Notes under the pieces: generated by a model
What the model saw: the letters and a program-made list of their open reading frames with translations, nothing else
Told to the model about the DNA's origin: nothing
Databases searched by the model: none
In this document: in pieces, positions 8,947 through 19,294 of the stretch
Numbering within the stretch: position 1 is the first letter of the stretch
Layout of the letters: every line of letters starts with the position of its first letter
Position numbers and translations under genes: made by a program
NCBI RefSeq assembly: GCF_000222585.1
Contig: NZ_AFWE01000176.1
Location: 1-64,000, forward strand
Reading direction: 5' to 3'
Source: Vibrio scophthalmi LMG 19158
GTDB taxonomy: Bacteria; Pseudomonadota; Gammaproteobacteria; Enterobacterales; Vibrionaceae
DNA length: 64,000 nt

Positions 8947-10671
8947 TTAATAAGGGAAGAAGAGTGGGATCAATGTCAGCACCAGTACCGAATAGACAAT
9001 CGATAATGGGATCCCAACTCGCACATAATCCGTTAATTTGTAATTCCCAACACTGTAAACCAGTAAGTTGGTTTGATAGCCATAGGGAGAGATAAAACTC
9101 GCACTGGCGCCAAATAGCACAGCCATAATAAAGGGCATTGGGTCAACGCCATAACCGAGCGCCATGCTATAGCCAATAGGAAAAGCCAGAGCAGCCGCCG
9201 CATTATTGGTGACAAGCTCAGTTAAGATGAGCGTGAGTAAGTATGTCGCCACCAGCGCACCAAAAACTCCCCAGCCATTAAAAGTTTCAATAAACACTTG
9301 GCCAAGTTTCACCGACAACCCAGATGAGAGCATCAGTTGGGCAATAGAAAGTGCCGAGCCGACAATCACCACAATATCAATTGGAAAGCGACGACGCAGT
9401 TCGCCAAGCTGAACAATACCAAATACCAAGCAGGCTAATAGATAAACCAGCAGCCCTTTGATCAATGGCACCCACTCTAATAGAGCTAATGCGATCACCG
9501 AGCTAAACCCCAGTAGCACTAAGCTCGATTTTTGGAAATCAAGGCGTGCGCTCGAATCAAGGTCATTGACTAAGACGAACTCTTTACGGTGTGCTCGACG
9601 CTCCGCTTCAAAACGTTTGCCGGGCACCAAAACTAAAGTATCACCCGCGTTGAGCGTGACATTGCCTAAGCCACCTTCTAAACGTTCATGACCACGACGA
9701 ATCGCGACGACCACCGCATCAAAACGATCACGAAAGTGACTGGTTTTTAGCGTCTTATTGCAAAAACTGGCCGAGGAACTGACCACCACTTCAATAAAGC
9801 TTTGTCCATTTAAGTGGTGCTGACCAAATAGGGTTAAGCCCTGTATCTCTTGGAGAGTGGCGACACTCTCTATATCACCACAAAACAGTAATCGGTCTTT
9901 GGCTTCCAGCACAAATTCCGGATCAACCGACGGCATGGTTTTACCCGCGCGGATCACTTCGGCAAGAAACAGCTTACGTAACGCACGTAAGTTATTTTCC
10001 GCGATACTGCGTCCTACGAGTGGCGATCCAGGTTCAACTCGCGCTTCAAGAAAATAAGGTAAATCATCTTGTGATTGATCATCGTAATTGGGTAACAAGT
10101 AGCTCAATGGGATCAAGATCAACATGCCACCAAACAGAACAGACAAACCGATCAAGGTTGGAGTAAAAAAACCTAAACTGGGTAGCCCGGCGTCTTCGAC
10201 AAAGCTATTAATGATCAAGTTGGTTGAAGTGCCGATCAAGGTCAGCGTACCACCTAAAATGGCGGCATAAGAGAGAGGAATAAGTAGCTTTGATGGCGCA
10301 TGTTGCTGATTGCGCTTAATCGCCCCAATAAGAGACACTACCACGGCAGTATTATTGGTAAATGACGACAGTAGCGCAGTCGAAATACCCATTTTGGCGA
10401 CAACCGAGGCTAGTCTTCCCGTCGACAGGCTGCGGCTAACCCAGCTGATGAGTAATGTTTTCTCTAGTGCACTGGAGGCTAAAATCAATAGCACTAAAGT
10501 TAATAAAGATGAATTGGTGAAATTGGTCGCGACTTCATTAAGTTCAATTAGGCCCGCCATAAAAGCGATAAATGCCGCGCCAGCAAAAATATAGCTTGGT
10601 TTAGCGCGTGTCACGACAAGGCATATCACGATACCAAGCAAGATAGCTAACACAAATCCTTGTTGCCACAT
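8947..10671 (-). CDS. SLC13/DASS-family permease with two TrkA-C domains, probable sulfate transporter
   Basis: This 574-residue inner-membrane protein has about five to six membrane segments, then a soluble insert with two TrkA-C (RCK-C) domains (about 205-275 and 290-365), then further membrane segments. The conserved IGTSTNLIIN and TNNAAAAL signatures mark the SLC13/divalent anion:sodium symporter family. Its place between cysN and cysC makes sulfate the likeliest substrate, by inference. It starts with a tryptophan-rich hydrophobic N-terminus without a cleavable signal. The 174-base gap before it holds a strong hairpin. Confidence 0.85.
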   Translation of the reverse strand: MWQQGFVLAILLGIVICLVVTRAKPSYIFAGAAFIAFMAGLIELNEVATNFTNSSLLTLVLLILASSALEKTLLISWVSRSLSTGRLASVVAKMGISTALLSSFTNNTAVVVSLIGAIKRNQQHAPSKLLIPLSYAAILGGTLTLIGTSTNLIINSFVEDAGLPSLGFFTPTLIGLSVLFGGMLILIPLSYLLPNYDDQSQDDLPYFLEARVEPGSPLVGRSIAENNLRALRKLFLAEVIRAGKTMPSVDPEFVLEAKDRLLFCGDIESVATLQEIQGLTLFGQHHLNGQSFIEVVVSSSASFCNKTLKTSHFRDRFDAVVVAIRRGHERLEGGLGNVTLNAGDTLVLVPGKRFEAERRAHRKEFVLVNDLDSSARLDFQKSSLVLLGFSSVIALALLEWVPLIKGLLVYLLACLVFGIVQLGELRRRFPIDIVVIVGSALSIAQLMLSSGLSVKLGQVFIETFNGWGVFGALVATYLLTLILTELVTNNAAAALAFPIGYSMALGYGVDPMPFIMAVLFGASASFISPYGYQTNLLVYSVGNYKLTDYVRVGIPLSIVYSVLVLTLIPLFFPY

Positions 10672-10773
10672 ACCGCTTCCCTACTTCACCCATTCATTGT
10701 CTTTATCGGCGATGTGCGACTCAAAACATCACTCAACCAACCGAATAAAGAACTGATACGAACATCCATCATC

Positions 10774-10820
10774 CATCGAAACTCGCGCTTCACATCCTGA
10801 TCCTGCGCGAGATTTCGATG
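10774..10820. repeat. Long hairpin in the cysN-permease gap
   Basis: A 15-bp inverted repeat with one bulged A: left arm 10774-10788 (CATCGAAACTCGCGC) and right arm 10805-10820, with a 16-base loop. There is no U run on either side, so it is not an ordinary terminator. It lies inside the operon, 26 bases after the cysN stop, and might stop RNA decay or mark an RNase site. Confidence 0.65.
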
Positions 10821-10845
10821 CCTTAAATAGCCACTAAATATGTGC

Positions 10846-12273
10846 TTATTTAAGTAACTGACTAATGTCTTTTGCTTCCCAGTGAGGGAAATGTTTGCGA
10901 ACCAAAGCGTTAAATTCCACTTCGAAGGCAGAGATATCACCTGTTTGCAATTCCACCTGGTTCAAGCTTTCACGTACCAATCCAGCCCCCACCGTCACGT
11001 TAGTTAAACGGTCAATCACGACAAAGCCACCGGTATCTTGGCAATCGGTATAGCGATCTAGTGCTACTGATTCAGTCAGTGTCCACTCACACAAACCAAT
11101 ACCATTAAGTGGCAGCTCTACTGCATTGTGGGTGGATAGATTGTTGATATCATATTGATGACGAATCGACTCAACTCGACCGACGGTTTTCTTACCAGCA
11201 ATTTTGATATCGTATTCGCGGCCTGGCTGTAGAGCTTGCTCTGTCATCCACACTACATCAGCTAACAGATGATTACTCGATTCAACTTGGGTATTGTCCA
11301 ATACCAATAAATCACCACGGCTGATATCAATTTCATCTTCTAGGGTAAGTGTGACCGCCTGCCCCGCATACGCAGTTGGTAAGTCCCCGTCGAAGGTAAC
11401 AATACGCGCGACTTTCGAGCTTTTACCCGATGGTAATGCTTGCACGCTATCACCCACATTAATGGTGCCAGACGCTATCGTGCCAGCGAAACCGCGGAAA
11501 TCGAGGTTAGGTCGGTTCACATATTGAATTGGGAAACGGAAATCACCCGCACCTTTGTCTTGGTCAATATCGACATTTTCCAAGATTTCCAGTAAAGGTT
11601 GTCCATCAAACCAGCTCATTTTTGAACTCGGTTCAACCACGTTATCACCTTCAAGCGCTGAGAGTGGCAAGATCTGAATGTTGGTTTCACCACGCAGGTT
11701 CTTCGAGAACTCTAAGTATTCATCGCGAATTTGTTCAAATCGATCTTGTGAGTAATCCACCAGATCCATCTTGTTCACGGCGACGACAAAATGCTTCAAA
11801 CCTAACAAGTTAGCAATGAACGAATGACGACGGGTTTGATCCAATACGCCTTTACGCGCATCAATCAAGATCACCGCGAGATCACACGTTGATGCACCCG
11901 TGGCCATATTACGCGTGTACTGCTCGTGCCCTGGTGTATCTGAGATAATGAACTTACGCTTTTGGGTAGAGAAATAACGGTAAGCAACATCAATGGTGAT
12001 GCCTTGTTCACGCTCGGCTTGTAAGCCATCAACCAATAGCGCAAGGTCTGGGCGTTCGCCCGTGGTTCCTACGCGTTGGCTATCATTGTGAACGGCGGCC
12101 AATTGATCTTCATAAATTTGCTTTGAGTCATGCAGCAAGCGACCGATCAAAGTACTCTTGCCATCATCGACTGAGCCACACGTTAGAAATCTAAGTAGTG
12201 ACTTGTATTGGTGTTGGGTTAGGTATCCTTCAATACCCAGCTCCGCTAATTGCGCTTCTACTGCACTGTTCAT
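10846..12273 (-). CDS. cysN: Sulfate adenylyltransferase subunit 1 (GTPase)
   Basis: This 475-residue subunit couples GTP hydrolysis to formation of APS from ATP and sulfate by CysD. It is an EF-Tu-like GTPase: [10 protein letters not shown]-loop near residues 33-41, [12 protein letters not shown] switch 2, and VNKMD for guanine recognition, followed by beta-barrel domains. It is not fused to CysC, which is a separate gene here. It starts 20 bases after cysD. Confidence 0.97.
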   Translation of the reverse strand: MNSAVEAQLAELGIEGYLTQHQYKSLLRFLTCGSVDDGKSTLIGRLLHDSKQIYEDQLAAVHNDSQRVGTTGERPDLALLVDGLQAEREQGITIDVAYRYFSTQKRKFIISDTPGHEQYTRNMATGASTCDLAVILIDARKGVLDQTRRHSFIANLLGLKHFVVAVNKMDLVDYSQDRFEQIRDEYLEFSKNLRGETNIQILPLSALEGDNVVEPSSKMSWFDGQPLLEILENVDIDQDKGAGDFRFPIQYVNRPNLDFRGFAGTIASGTINVGDSVQALPSGKSSKVARIVTFDGDLPTAYAGQAVTLTLEDEIDISRGDLLVLDNTQVESSNHLLADVVWMTEQALQPGREYDIKIAGKKTVGRVESIRHQYDINNLSTHNAVELPLNGIGLCEWTLTESVALDRYTDCQDTGGFVVIDRLTNVTVGAGLVRESLNQVELQTGDISAFEVEFNALVRKHFPHWEAKDISQLLK

Positions 12274-12293
12274 GTTCTTTCCTTAGATCCTAA

Positions 12294-13202
12294 TTAGAAG
12301 TAGCCTTGGCGTTTTTTCAGCTCCATCGATCCTGACTGATCGTGGTCGATCGCGCGCCCTTGGCGCTCACTCGATGTCGCCACCAACATCTCTTCAATAA
12401 TACCGGTCAGCGTGTTCGCGTCTGATTCAACAGCTCCTGTCAGTGGATAACAGCCAAGCGTACGGAAACGCACGTTCTTTTCTTCTACCACTTCACCCGG
12501 TTCAAGCTTCATTCGGTCATCATCAACCATGATCAACATGCCATCACGCTCAACCACAGGGCGCTTATCGGCAAGATAGAGCGGCACAATGTCGATATTT
12601 TCTAGGTAGATGTATTGCCAGATATCCAACTCCGTCCAGTTTGACAACGGGAAGACTCGGATACTCTCACCTTTGTTGATTTGACCGTTGTAGGTCTTCC
12701 ACAATTCAGGACGCTGATTTTTTGGATCCCAGGTATGGTTTTTATCGCGGAACGAATAAACACGCTCTTTGGCTCGAGACTTTTCTTCATCACGACGCGC
12801 ACCACCAAAAGCGGCATCAAAGCCATATTTATTCAGTGCTTGTTTTAACCCTTGGGTTTTCATGATGTCCGTGTGCTTTGATGAACCGTGCTCAAATGGG
12901 CTACATCCCATCGCGATGCCTTCTGGGTTCTTATGAACCAAAAGCTCAAAGCCATACTTTTCCGCAGCTTTATCGCGGAAATCGATCATCTCTTTGAATT
13001 TCCAATCGGTATCTACGTGCAGCAGTGGAAAAGGAATCTTGCCTGGATAAAAGGCTTTCCTTGCCAAATGCAACATTACCGATGAGTCTTTACCGATTGA
13101 GTACATCATTACCGGATTATCAAACTCTGCCGCGACTTCACGGATGATGTGAATACTCTCGGCTTCTAACTGTTTAAGGTGAGTTAAACGTTCTTGGTCC
13201 AT
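12294..13202 (-). CDS. cysD: Sulfate adenylyltransferase subunit 2
   Basis: This 302-residue subunit holds the ATP sulfurylase active site of the CysDN complex. It has the PP-loop [14 protein letters not shown] near residue 35, the [12 protein letters not shown] segment, and the family C-terminus [11 protein letters not shown]. It lies 47 bases downstream of cobA and 20 bases upstream of cysN, in the same transcript. Confidence 0.97.
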   Translation of the reverse strand: MDQERLTHLKQLEAESIHIIREVAAEFDNPVMMYSIGKDSSVMLHLARKAFYPGKIPFPLLHVDTDWKFKEMIDFRDKAAEKYGFELLVHKNPEGIAMGCSPFEHGSSKHTDIMKTQGLKQALNKYGFDAAFGGARRDEEKSRAKERVYSFRDKNHTWDPKNQRPELWKTYNGQINKGESIRVFPLSNWTELDIWQYIYLENIDIVPLYLADKRPVVERDGMLIMVDDDRMKLEPGEVVEEKNVRFRTLGCYPLTGAVESDANTLTGIIEEMLVATSSERQGRAIDHDQSGSMELKKRQGYF

Positions 13203-13249
13203 GTTGGTGCTTCCTTTGCAGCTCTATGAGCGTTTCGGCTAGTCTTTCG

Positions 13250-14116
13250 TTATGCGTATTGACGTTGCTGGAGTGATTGATCTTCTTGATTAAACCACTG
13301 TAATTTTTCTGATAGTGCGACCACTTCTCCCACCACGATTAAGGATGGGGCTTGAGCGTCTTGCGCTAATTCGGCAAGCTGTGACAGCTGACCTTTAAAG
13401 ATTTTTTGGCACGATTGAGTACCGCGTTCGATGATCGCAATTGGCGTACTTGATTGGCGCCCATGACGAATTAATTGCTCTTGGATGTAATCGGATTTCA
13501 TCAATCCCATATAAATCACAAGCGTCTGATTACCACGCGCTAATGTTGACCAATCCATTTCATCGCTTTCTGCTTTCAAGTGACCGGTAATAAACATGGC
13601 AGATTGCGCGTGATCACGGTGAGTAAGAGGGATCCCCGCATAAGCGGTTGCGCCAGCGGCAGCAGTAATTCCAGGGATCACTTGAAAACGGATACCCGCA
13701 TCGGCAAGCACTTCGAGCTCTTCAGCACCACGACCAAAGACAAACGGATCGCCGCCTTTAATACGTACAACGCGATGACCTTGCTTGGCAAAATCCACTA
13801 ACAATTGATTGGTTTTTTCTTGCGGTACACTGTGATGGCCAGCTCGCTTACCAACACAGACTAAAATCGTGTCATCTGGGATCAGTGCTAAAATGTCATC
13901 AGAGACAAGGTAGTCGTAGAGCACCACATCCGCTTGTTGAATAAAATTCAATGCCTTGACCGTCAATAGCTCAGCATCACCAGGGCCTGCGCCAACCAGT
14001 GCAACTTCTCCGTGACGCAACTGACTTACTGCGCTCAAGACTGGGCGAAGAGGTGTTTCTTGTTTTGCTCTTAAGTGGTTCAGGGGGAACTGAGACACTG
14101 TTTCCTTGCTCGCCAT
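13250..14116 (-). CDS. cobA: Uroporphyrinogen-III C-methyltransferase
   Basis: This 288-residue SAM-dependent enzyme makes precorrin-2, the precursor of siroheme needed by CysI. The signatures [18 protein letters not shown] near the N-terminus and [16 protein letters not shown] are typical. The CysG dehydrogenase/ferrochelatase half is absent, so that step must be encoded elsewhere. The start at 14116 is chosen over 14146 because an AAGGA site lies 9 bases before it. It is first in the cobA-cysDN-permease-cysC operon. Confidence 0.95.
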   Translation of the reverse strand: MASKETVSQFPLNHLRAKQETPLRPVLSAVSQLRHGEVALVGAGPGDAELLTVKALNFIQQADVVLYDYLVSDDILALIPDDTILVCVGKRAGHHSVPQEKTNQLLVDFAKQGHRVVRIKGGDPFVFGRGAEELEVLADAGIRFQVIPGITAAAGATAYAGIPLTHRDHAQSAMFITGHLKAESDEMDWSTLARGNQTLVIYMGLMKSDYIQEQLIRHGRQSSTPIAIIERGTQSCQKIFKGQLSQLAELAQDAQAPSLIVVGEVVALSEKLQWFNQEDQSLQQRQYA

Positions 14117-14377
14117 ATTGCCATCCTTCCATGTGAATAACTGCATTATGGACTTCTAGGCATATTACCTGAAATTCTAAAATTTCATTTTTTATATCAA
14201 TAACTGATAAGAGAAAAAATGGAACGGTGAAATAAACGCCAAAAAATCTGAGAATGTAACGACAGAACCGCATTAAACAGCAGCTCAATGTCACATTTTG
14301 AAATGCATCTAGAATCTAGTTACATGACATTTTGTTACATTAGCCGCAGTGAAAATAACGCTATCGGAGCGAAAAAA
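14117..14377. other. Divergent cobA-cpdB regulatory region
   Basis: These 261 bases carry the promoters of the sulfate-activation operon and of cpdB. A perfect GAAATT/AATTTC inverted repeat with a 4-base spacer lies at 14171-14186 on the cobA side and could be an operator. TTACAT is repeated on the cpdB side (about 14321-14341). No gene is visible, and CysB and PhoB sites could not be called with confidence. Confidence 0.35.
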
Positions 14378-16339
14378 ATGAAAGTAGCAGTGAAACCTTT
14401 AACCCTAGCAGTGCTTGGTGGCATGTTGACCATGGCAGGCCCTGCAATGGCAGATACGATCAAACTTCGTATTATTGAAACAACTGATATTCACACTAAC
14501 GTGATGGATTACGATTACTACAAAGACTCAGCCTCTGAGAAAATCGGTCTTACACGTACTGCTACTTTAGTTAAACAAGCTCGCGCTGAAGTTGAAAACA
14601 GCGTACTGGTTGATAATGGTGATTTGATCCAAGGTAGCCCAATGGGCGACTACATGGCTGATAAAGGCATTGATGCGGGCGAAGTTCACCCTGTCTACAA
14701 GGCAATGAACCAACTAAACTACGATGTGGGCAACATTGGTAACCACGAGTTTAACTACGGTCTAGAGTTTCTAGCAGAAACCATCAATGACGCCAACTTC
14801 CCATACGTGAGTGCTAACGTATTTGATAAGAAAACCGGCAAACACTACTTCAAGCCTTACATCATCAAAACACACACATTTAAAGATGTTGATGGCGCAG
14901 AGCATCAAATCAAAGTGGGTTACATTGGTTTCGTGCCACCTCAAATCATGATTTGGGATAAGAAAAACTTAGAAGGCCAAGTTTTCGCCAAAGATATCAA
15001 GGAATCAGCAGAAGAGTTGATCCCACAAATGAAAGCGGAAGGTGCTGACGTTATCGTGGCGATCCCGCACTCAGGAGTTGCCTCTGATCCGCACAAATCA
15101 GGCGCAGAAAACTCGACTTACTACCTAGCGGACGTTGAAGGCATCGATGCGATTGCTTTTGGCCACTCGCACGCGGTTTTCCCTGGTAAAGGTTTTGATA
15201 ACATTCCTGGCGTTGACAATGAAAACGGTACCATTAATGGCGTAGCATCAGTGATGCCAGGCCGTTGGGGTAGCCATGTTGGCGTGATTGATCTGCAATT
15301 GGCACAAAAAGATGGTAAGTGGCAAGTCGTTGAAGGCAAAGCAGAAGCTCGCCCTATCTACGATGGCATCAACAAGAAGTCGTTAGCTAAAGCCGACGAA
15401 GGCATGGTTCAAGCACTACAAGCTGACCACAAAGGTACACGTGAATTTGTTAACCAGCCAATCGGTAAAGCGAATGACGTAATGTACAGCTTCCTGTCTC
15501 TTGTTCAAGACGACCCAACGGTACAAATCGTTAACCTTGCACAACAAGATTACGTTGAACGCTTTATTCAAGGTGACCCAGATCTAGCTGACATTCCAGT
15601 ACTTTCTGCTGCTGCGCCTTTCAAAGCGGGCGGCCGTAAAGATGACCCATCAGGCTTTACCGAAGTTGAATCTGGTCAGCTAACGTTCCGTAACGCAGCG
15701 GATCTTTACCTATACCCAAATACACTGGTTGCATTGAAGATGACCGGCAAAGATGTACAAGAGTGGTTAGAGTGTTCTGCGGGTCAATTTAACCAAATCG
15801 ACATCAACACAACAGCACCACAATCTCTGATTAACTGGGATGGTTTCCGTACTTACAACTTTGATGTAATGGATGGCGTTAACTACCAAGTGGATATCAC
15901 TCAACCTGCAAAATACGACGGTGACTGTAAACTGGTTAACGCAGACGCTAAACGTATCGTCGGTTTGACGTTCCAAGGTAAACCAATCAACCCGGACCAA
16001 GAGTTCATCGTGGCAACCAACAACTACCGTGCATACAGCAACAAATTTGCCGGTACGGGTAGCGACCACATTGCGTTTGATTCACCAGATGAAAACCGCT
16101 CAGTAGTTGCCGCTTATATCTCTCGCGTAAGCAAAGAGAAAGGTGAAGTAACGCCAAGTGCTGATAACAACTGGACATTTGCACCAATCACTGCGGATAA
16201 GAAACTTGATATTCGTTTTGAAACCTCGCCAAGCGAAAAAGCAACTCAGTTTATTAAAGACAAAGGTCAATACCCAATGAAGCAAGTCGCAACCGATGAT
16301 GTTGGCTTCGCGATTTACCAAATTGATCTACAAAAATAA
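14378..16339 (+). CDS. cpdB: Periplasmic 2',3'-cyclic-nucleotide 2'-phosphodiesterase/3'-nucleotidase
   Basis: From ATG 14378 the product has 653 residues, with a signal peptide ending near GPAMA. It hydrolyses 2',3'-cyclic nucleotides and 3'-nucleotides in the periplasm, allowing scavenging of phosphate and nucleosides. Metallophosphoesterase motifs are in order: [40 protein letters not shown] 5'-nucleotidase C-terminal domain follows. The start is set by a GGAG site and by the signal peptide; the longer frame from 14288 adds an unrelated N-terminus. It ends in a terminator. Confidence 0.95.
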   Translation: MKVAVKPLTLAVLGGMLTMAGPAMADTIKLRIIETTDIHTNVMDYDYYKDSASEKIGLTRTATLVKQARAEVENSVLVDNGDLIQGSPMGDYMADKGIDAGEVHPVYKAMNQLNYDVGNIGNHEFNYGLEFLAETINDANFPYVSANVFDKKTGKHYFKPYIIKTHTFKDVDGAEHQIKVGYIGFVPPQIMIWDKKNLEGQVFAKDIKESAEELIPQMKAEGADVIVAIPHSGVASDPHKSGAENSTYYLADVEGIDAIAFGHSHAVFPGKGFDNIPGVDNENGTINGVASVMPGRWGSHVGVIDLQLAQKDGKWQVVEGKAEARPIYDGINKKSLAKADEGMVQALQADHKGTREFVNQPIGKANDVMYSFLSLVQDDPTVQIVNLAQQDYVERFIQGDPDLADIPVLSAAAPFKAGGRKDDPSGFTEVESGQLTFRNAADLYLYPNTLVALKMTGKDVQEWLECSAGQFNQIDINTTAPQSLINWDGFRTYNFDVMDGVNYQVDITQPAKYDGDCKLVNADAKRIVGLTFQGKPINPDQEFIVATNNYRAYSNKFAGTGSDHIAFDSPDENRSVVAAYISRVSKEKGEVTPSADNNWTFAPITADKKLDIRFETSPSEKATQFIKDKGQYPMKQVATDDVGFAIYQIDLQK

Positions 16340-16381
16340 TCACTTGTTACCTACCTTGTTGTAGGGCAAGCAGTTAAACTC

Positions 16382-16411
16382 AAGCCGCTATCATTATATA
16401 GCGGCTTTTTT
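16382..16411 (+). terminator. Rho-independent terminator after cpdB
   Basis: A 10-bp stem AAGCCGCTAT/ATAGCGGCTT with a 6-base loop is followed by a T run. Confidence 0.9.
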
Positions 16412-16447
16412 ATGGCTATTTTGCCCGTATGAGGAAGGAAGCACTTT

Positions 16448-17011
16448 ATGGATTCACGCTTTACAGACCACCTTCGCCAGCATGATTTCTCAGATGATGA
16501 AATTGCACAACTGGTCGAACTCGCAAGTCCATTAGAGTTGCCAACACGCCATATATTAGTAGAACAAGGTGCGCGAGCTAATGCTTTTTATTTTGTTTTA
16601 GAAGGACTTTGCCACGCCAGTTATCTCACTGAACAAGGAAAAGAGTTCAGTAAAGAGTTTTATTGGGAGCAAGACTGGGTCATTGGTTTTGAAAGCCTAA
16701 TCAAACAACAAGGTTCACCCTTTTTAATTGAAACTCTTACACCGTGTTTGATCCTTTGTTTACCTATCAAGACACTACAACAATGGCGTTTGGCTCATCA
16801 TCCTATCTATTTGAAATTGGTCGAGGCGCAACTGATGCATAAAGAGAATAAAGAGCGTTTTATGTTGCTGTATAGCCCTGAAGAACGCTATCAACTGTTC
16901 TGTCACCATTTCCCACAGCTTGAGCAGCGTCTGACTGACTATCAGATTGCCGCCTACCTTGGTATTTCTTCGGTTAGCCTGAGTCGAATAAAACACCGCA
17001 TTCAGGGTTAG
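16448..17011 (+). CDS. Crp/Fnr-family transcriptional regulator
   Basis: This 187-residue protein has a cyclic-nucleotide-binding fold in its first 120 residues (ILVEQGARANAFYFVLEG, then EFYWEQDWVIGFESL) and a short C-terminal helix-turn-helix (YQIAAYLGISSVSLSRIKHRI). The arginine and cAMP-contact pattern of true CRP is missing, so the ligand is unknown. It is about 20 residues shorter than CRP. The start has an excellent GAGGAAGGAA site. It stands alone between cpdB and elaA. Confidence 0.85.
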   Translation: MDSRFTDHLRQHDFSDDEIAQLVELASPLELPTRHILVEQGARANAFYFVLEGLCHASYLTEQGKEFSKEFYWEQDWVIGFESLIKQQGSPFLIETLTPCLILCLPIKTLQQWRLAHHPIYLKLVEAQLMHKENKERFMLLYSPEERYQLFCHHFPQLEQRLTDYQIAAYLGISSVSLSRIKHRIQG

Positions 17012-17145
17012 TCGAAAACCCACGCTATTTTACTCATCGCCATCTCAAGATATATGGCAAAATTGGCGCTGAGCTTAACAAATGTTAATGTTGAAAAACG
17101 CCTCGCTTGCTATGGTGAGTAAAGATTAATTATTCGAAGATTTCT

Positions 17146-17616
17146 ATGATCACTTGGAAAGCAATACCCTTTGCACAACTTACTAACCACGAGTTGTATC
17201 AATTACTTAAGTTACGCGTGGATGTATTTGTTGTTGAACAAACCTGCCCATATCCTGAACTGGATGACAAAGACACCCTCGATGGCGTGATGCATTTACT
17301 TGGTTACCAGCAAAATCAGTTGGTGGCATGCGCGCGCTTATTACCACAGGGCACCAGCTATCCGAGTGTCAGTATTGGCCGTGTCGCCACTAAACAAAGT
17401 GCGCGAGGCGCTGGCTTAGGTCATCATTTATTACAACAAGCTATCGCACAATGCCTGCAACTTTGGCCAAATCAAGCAATCGAAATAGGCGCTCAACAAC
17501 ACCTTACTGCTTTTTATCAGCAACATGGCTTTGTGCAAACATCAACAATGTACCTAGAAGATGGTATTCCCCATGTTGATATGAAGATAAGTGTCACAAG
17601 CGAAATGGCGCAATAA
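17146..17616 (+). CDS. elaA: ElaA-like GNAT N-acetyltransferase
   Basis: This 156-residue protein has the acetyl-CoA-binding segment IGRVATKQSARGAGLGHHLL (near 84-103) of the GNAT superfamily, and the N-terminal LLKLRVDVFVVEQ typical of ElaA. The acceptor substrate is not known. Its stop overlaps the next ATG by one base (TAATG), so the EamA transporter is translationally coupled to it. Confidence 0.85.
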   Translation: MITWKAIPFAQLTNHELYQLLKLRVDVFVVEQTCPYPELDDKDTLDGVMHLLGYQQNQLVACARLLPQGTSYPSVSIGRVATKQSARGAGLGHHLLQQAIAQCLQLWPNQAIEIGAQQHLTAFYQQHGFVQTSTMYLEDGIPHVDMKISVTSEMAQ

Positions 17617-18476
17617 TGAATTGGTCGATCACGACGATCGCCATAACGTTATTAGTCGTTGGTAATTTGGCCGCTTCTTTATCAGATGTGGCGGTCAAAA
17701 TGCTCGAAGGGGGGATTTCAACTTTTCAGTATGTTTTTCTGCGCCAGTTATTTTCAGTGCTCATCGTATTGCCGCTGTGGCTGAAACAAAGCAAGCTACA
17801 ACGGGCATTGACGGCGCCAGCTATCATTACTATTCGCGCATTGCTGATCATCATCGGCAGTGGTTGTATGATGATAGCGGTTACTCACTTACCCTTAGCC
17901 ACCGCTAACGCAATTTTTTACGCAGCCCCGCTATTAATGCTACCTCTGTCCGTATTGTTATTGAAAGAGATACCACCATGGGGAAAAACGCTATCAACCA
18001 TGATTGGCTTTATCGGTGTACTGATTGTCTTACGGCCTTCACAATTTCACTGGGCGGGCTATTTTGCTCTCGGCACTGCAATTACCTTAGCGCTATTTAA
18101 TCTACTCGCAAGAAAACTTCCGGCGCAACAAACCGTGATTACGGCTCTGTTTTGGACTTCACTCATTTCCTTGCCAATAACCGCTTTGTTGGCGTATTTA
18201 ACTTGGCAGCCTCTAGACTGGCAGGCACTGCTGCTGGTTGCTTGCAGTGCAGGCTTAATTTTGCTCTACAATGGCTTGGCGGTAAAAGCCTATAAGGCCG
18301 CCCCCGCCGGACAAATCGCCTTGGCGGAGTATTCTGGTTTGGTATTTGTAGTGTTGCTTGGCGTGTGGGGCTTTAATGAAATTCCAGATAGCATGACAGC
18401 GCTAGGAATATTGCTGATCATTATTCCGCTCTTGCCGTTGAAGGAGTTGATTCAACGACGAAAGAGAGATTTATAA
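17616..18476 (+). CDS. EamA/DMT-family membrane transporter
   Basis: This 286-residue inner-membrane protein has ten predicted hydrophobic segments in two EamA repeats (the second begins around residue 150), as in drug/metabolite exporters of the RhaT/YdcZ type. The short loops are basic on the cytoplasmic side, and the C-terminus is RRKRDL. The substrate is unknown. Coupling to elaA might mean that an acetylated product is exported, but this is speculation. Confidence 0.85.
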   Translation: MNWSITTIAITLLVVGNLAASLSDVAVKMLEGGISTFQYVFLRQLFSVLIVLPLWLKQSKLQRALTAPAIITIRALLIIIGSGCMMIAVTHLPLATANAIFYAAPLLMLPLSVLLLKEIPPWGKTLSTMIGFIGVLIVLRPSQFHWAGYFALGTAITLALFNLLARKLPAQQTVITALFWTSLISLPITALLAYLTWQPLDWQALLLVACSAGLILLYNGLAVKAYKAAPAGQIALAEYSGLVFVVLLGVWGFNEIPDSMTALGILLIIIPLLPLKELIQRRKRDL

Positions 18477-18493
18477 CGAGGCCATCATTGGCG

Positions 18494-18511
18494 AGTAAGT
18501 AATTACTTACT
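18494..18511. repeat. Perfect 18-base palindrome at the ytfB stop
   Basis: AGTAAGTAATTACTTACT reads the same on both strands and contains the ytfB stop codon. It is in the 26-base gap between the convergent EamA gene and ytfB. There is no T run, so it is unlikely to be a standard terminator. Confidence 0.5.
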
Positions 18512-19063
18512 GCGGCCAAAACCACCATCGGATACACGGAAAAACATCACCGATTGGGCGGACTTTTCCAATTGCAGAATATCTAAAGAGCCATCTTGTG
18601 CAAGTTTAAAACGCACTAATTGACCTGCTTTGATTCGGCTCAGTGGCTTATCGCTACCTTCAACTTTAACCAAGGCATTGAGATCCGACATAGGCAAGCC
18701 ATTAGAACGGAAAACTTGTGCCAAAGTATCGCCATTTTTCACCGTATACTCTTTCCACTCATCACTGAGCGTTTCCGGCGATTGCACTTCACCTTGCTCA
18801 CTGAGACTTTGAGTATTGATATCAATCGCGACTCGTTGACTGGATTCTGGTTGTGGCTCATCAGCCGACTGCGGGAAAGGTACCACCAATAGAATCAACA
18901 CCAAAGGCGTTAACACCATTAAGCCGCGCTGGTGCAACTTAGGCAAACGTGCCCACTGGCTAAGAGTGTCATCTTTGATCTTTGCCCAATCAAATTCAGC
19001 AAACTTGTCTTTCATCAACTGAACATAATCGACTTGCTGTGGTTTTTTCTTACGGCGATTCAT
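18503..19063 (-). CDS. ytfB: OapA/YtfB-family LysM-like cell-envelope protein
   Basis: From ATG 19063 the product has 186 residues: a basic cytoplasmic N-terminus with the OapA motif LPKLHQRGL, one membrane segment near 47-64, a low-complexity Glu/Ser/Gln linker, and a C-terminal LysM-like OapA domain (EYTVKNGDTLAQVFRSNGL onward) in the periplasm. E. coli YtfB binds glycan and localises at the division site. Divergence from fklB is the same as in E. coli. The longer frame to 19156 is discarded because it adds an unrelated N-terminus. Confidence 0.88.
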   Translation of the reverse strand: MNRRKKKPQQVDYVQLMKDKFAEFDWAKIKDDTLSQWARLPKLHQRGLMVLTPLVLILLVVPFPQSADEPQPESSQRVAIDINTQSLSEQGEVQSPETLSDEWKEYTVKNGDTLAQVFRSNGLPMSDLNALVKVEGSDKPLSRIKAGQLVRFKLAQDGSLDILQLEKSAQSVMFFRVSDGGFGRSK

Positions 19064-19294
19064 TGAACCTGTCTCCAAACAACTGAGTACCAAGTATAAA
19101 AACCTACTCTTCTTGAGTATAGGGAATTTCGCCTCTGAAAGTAATGCTGCTGTCAAAACTAACCGTTTGTGGCAAAAATTAAGACCTAGCTCTCACTATA
19201 ATCGCTCTGCAACAAAGTGTCAGGGCTGACGTTTCCTCAAGGCACTAATGCTGGTATCCTTTGGTACTTTATATAGCGATGAAAGAGAGACATC

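Noticed and set aside
10686-10940. 84-codon minus-strand frame between cysN and the permease
   Set aside because: It overlaps the end of cysN in another frame and contains the hairpin arms; no family resemblance.
14310-14345. Pho box before cpdB
   Set aside because: TGACAT and TTACAT repeats are 10 rather than 11 bases apart and match the consensus poorly.
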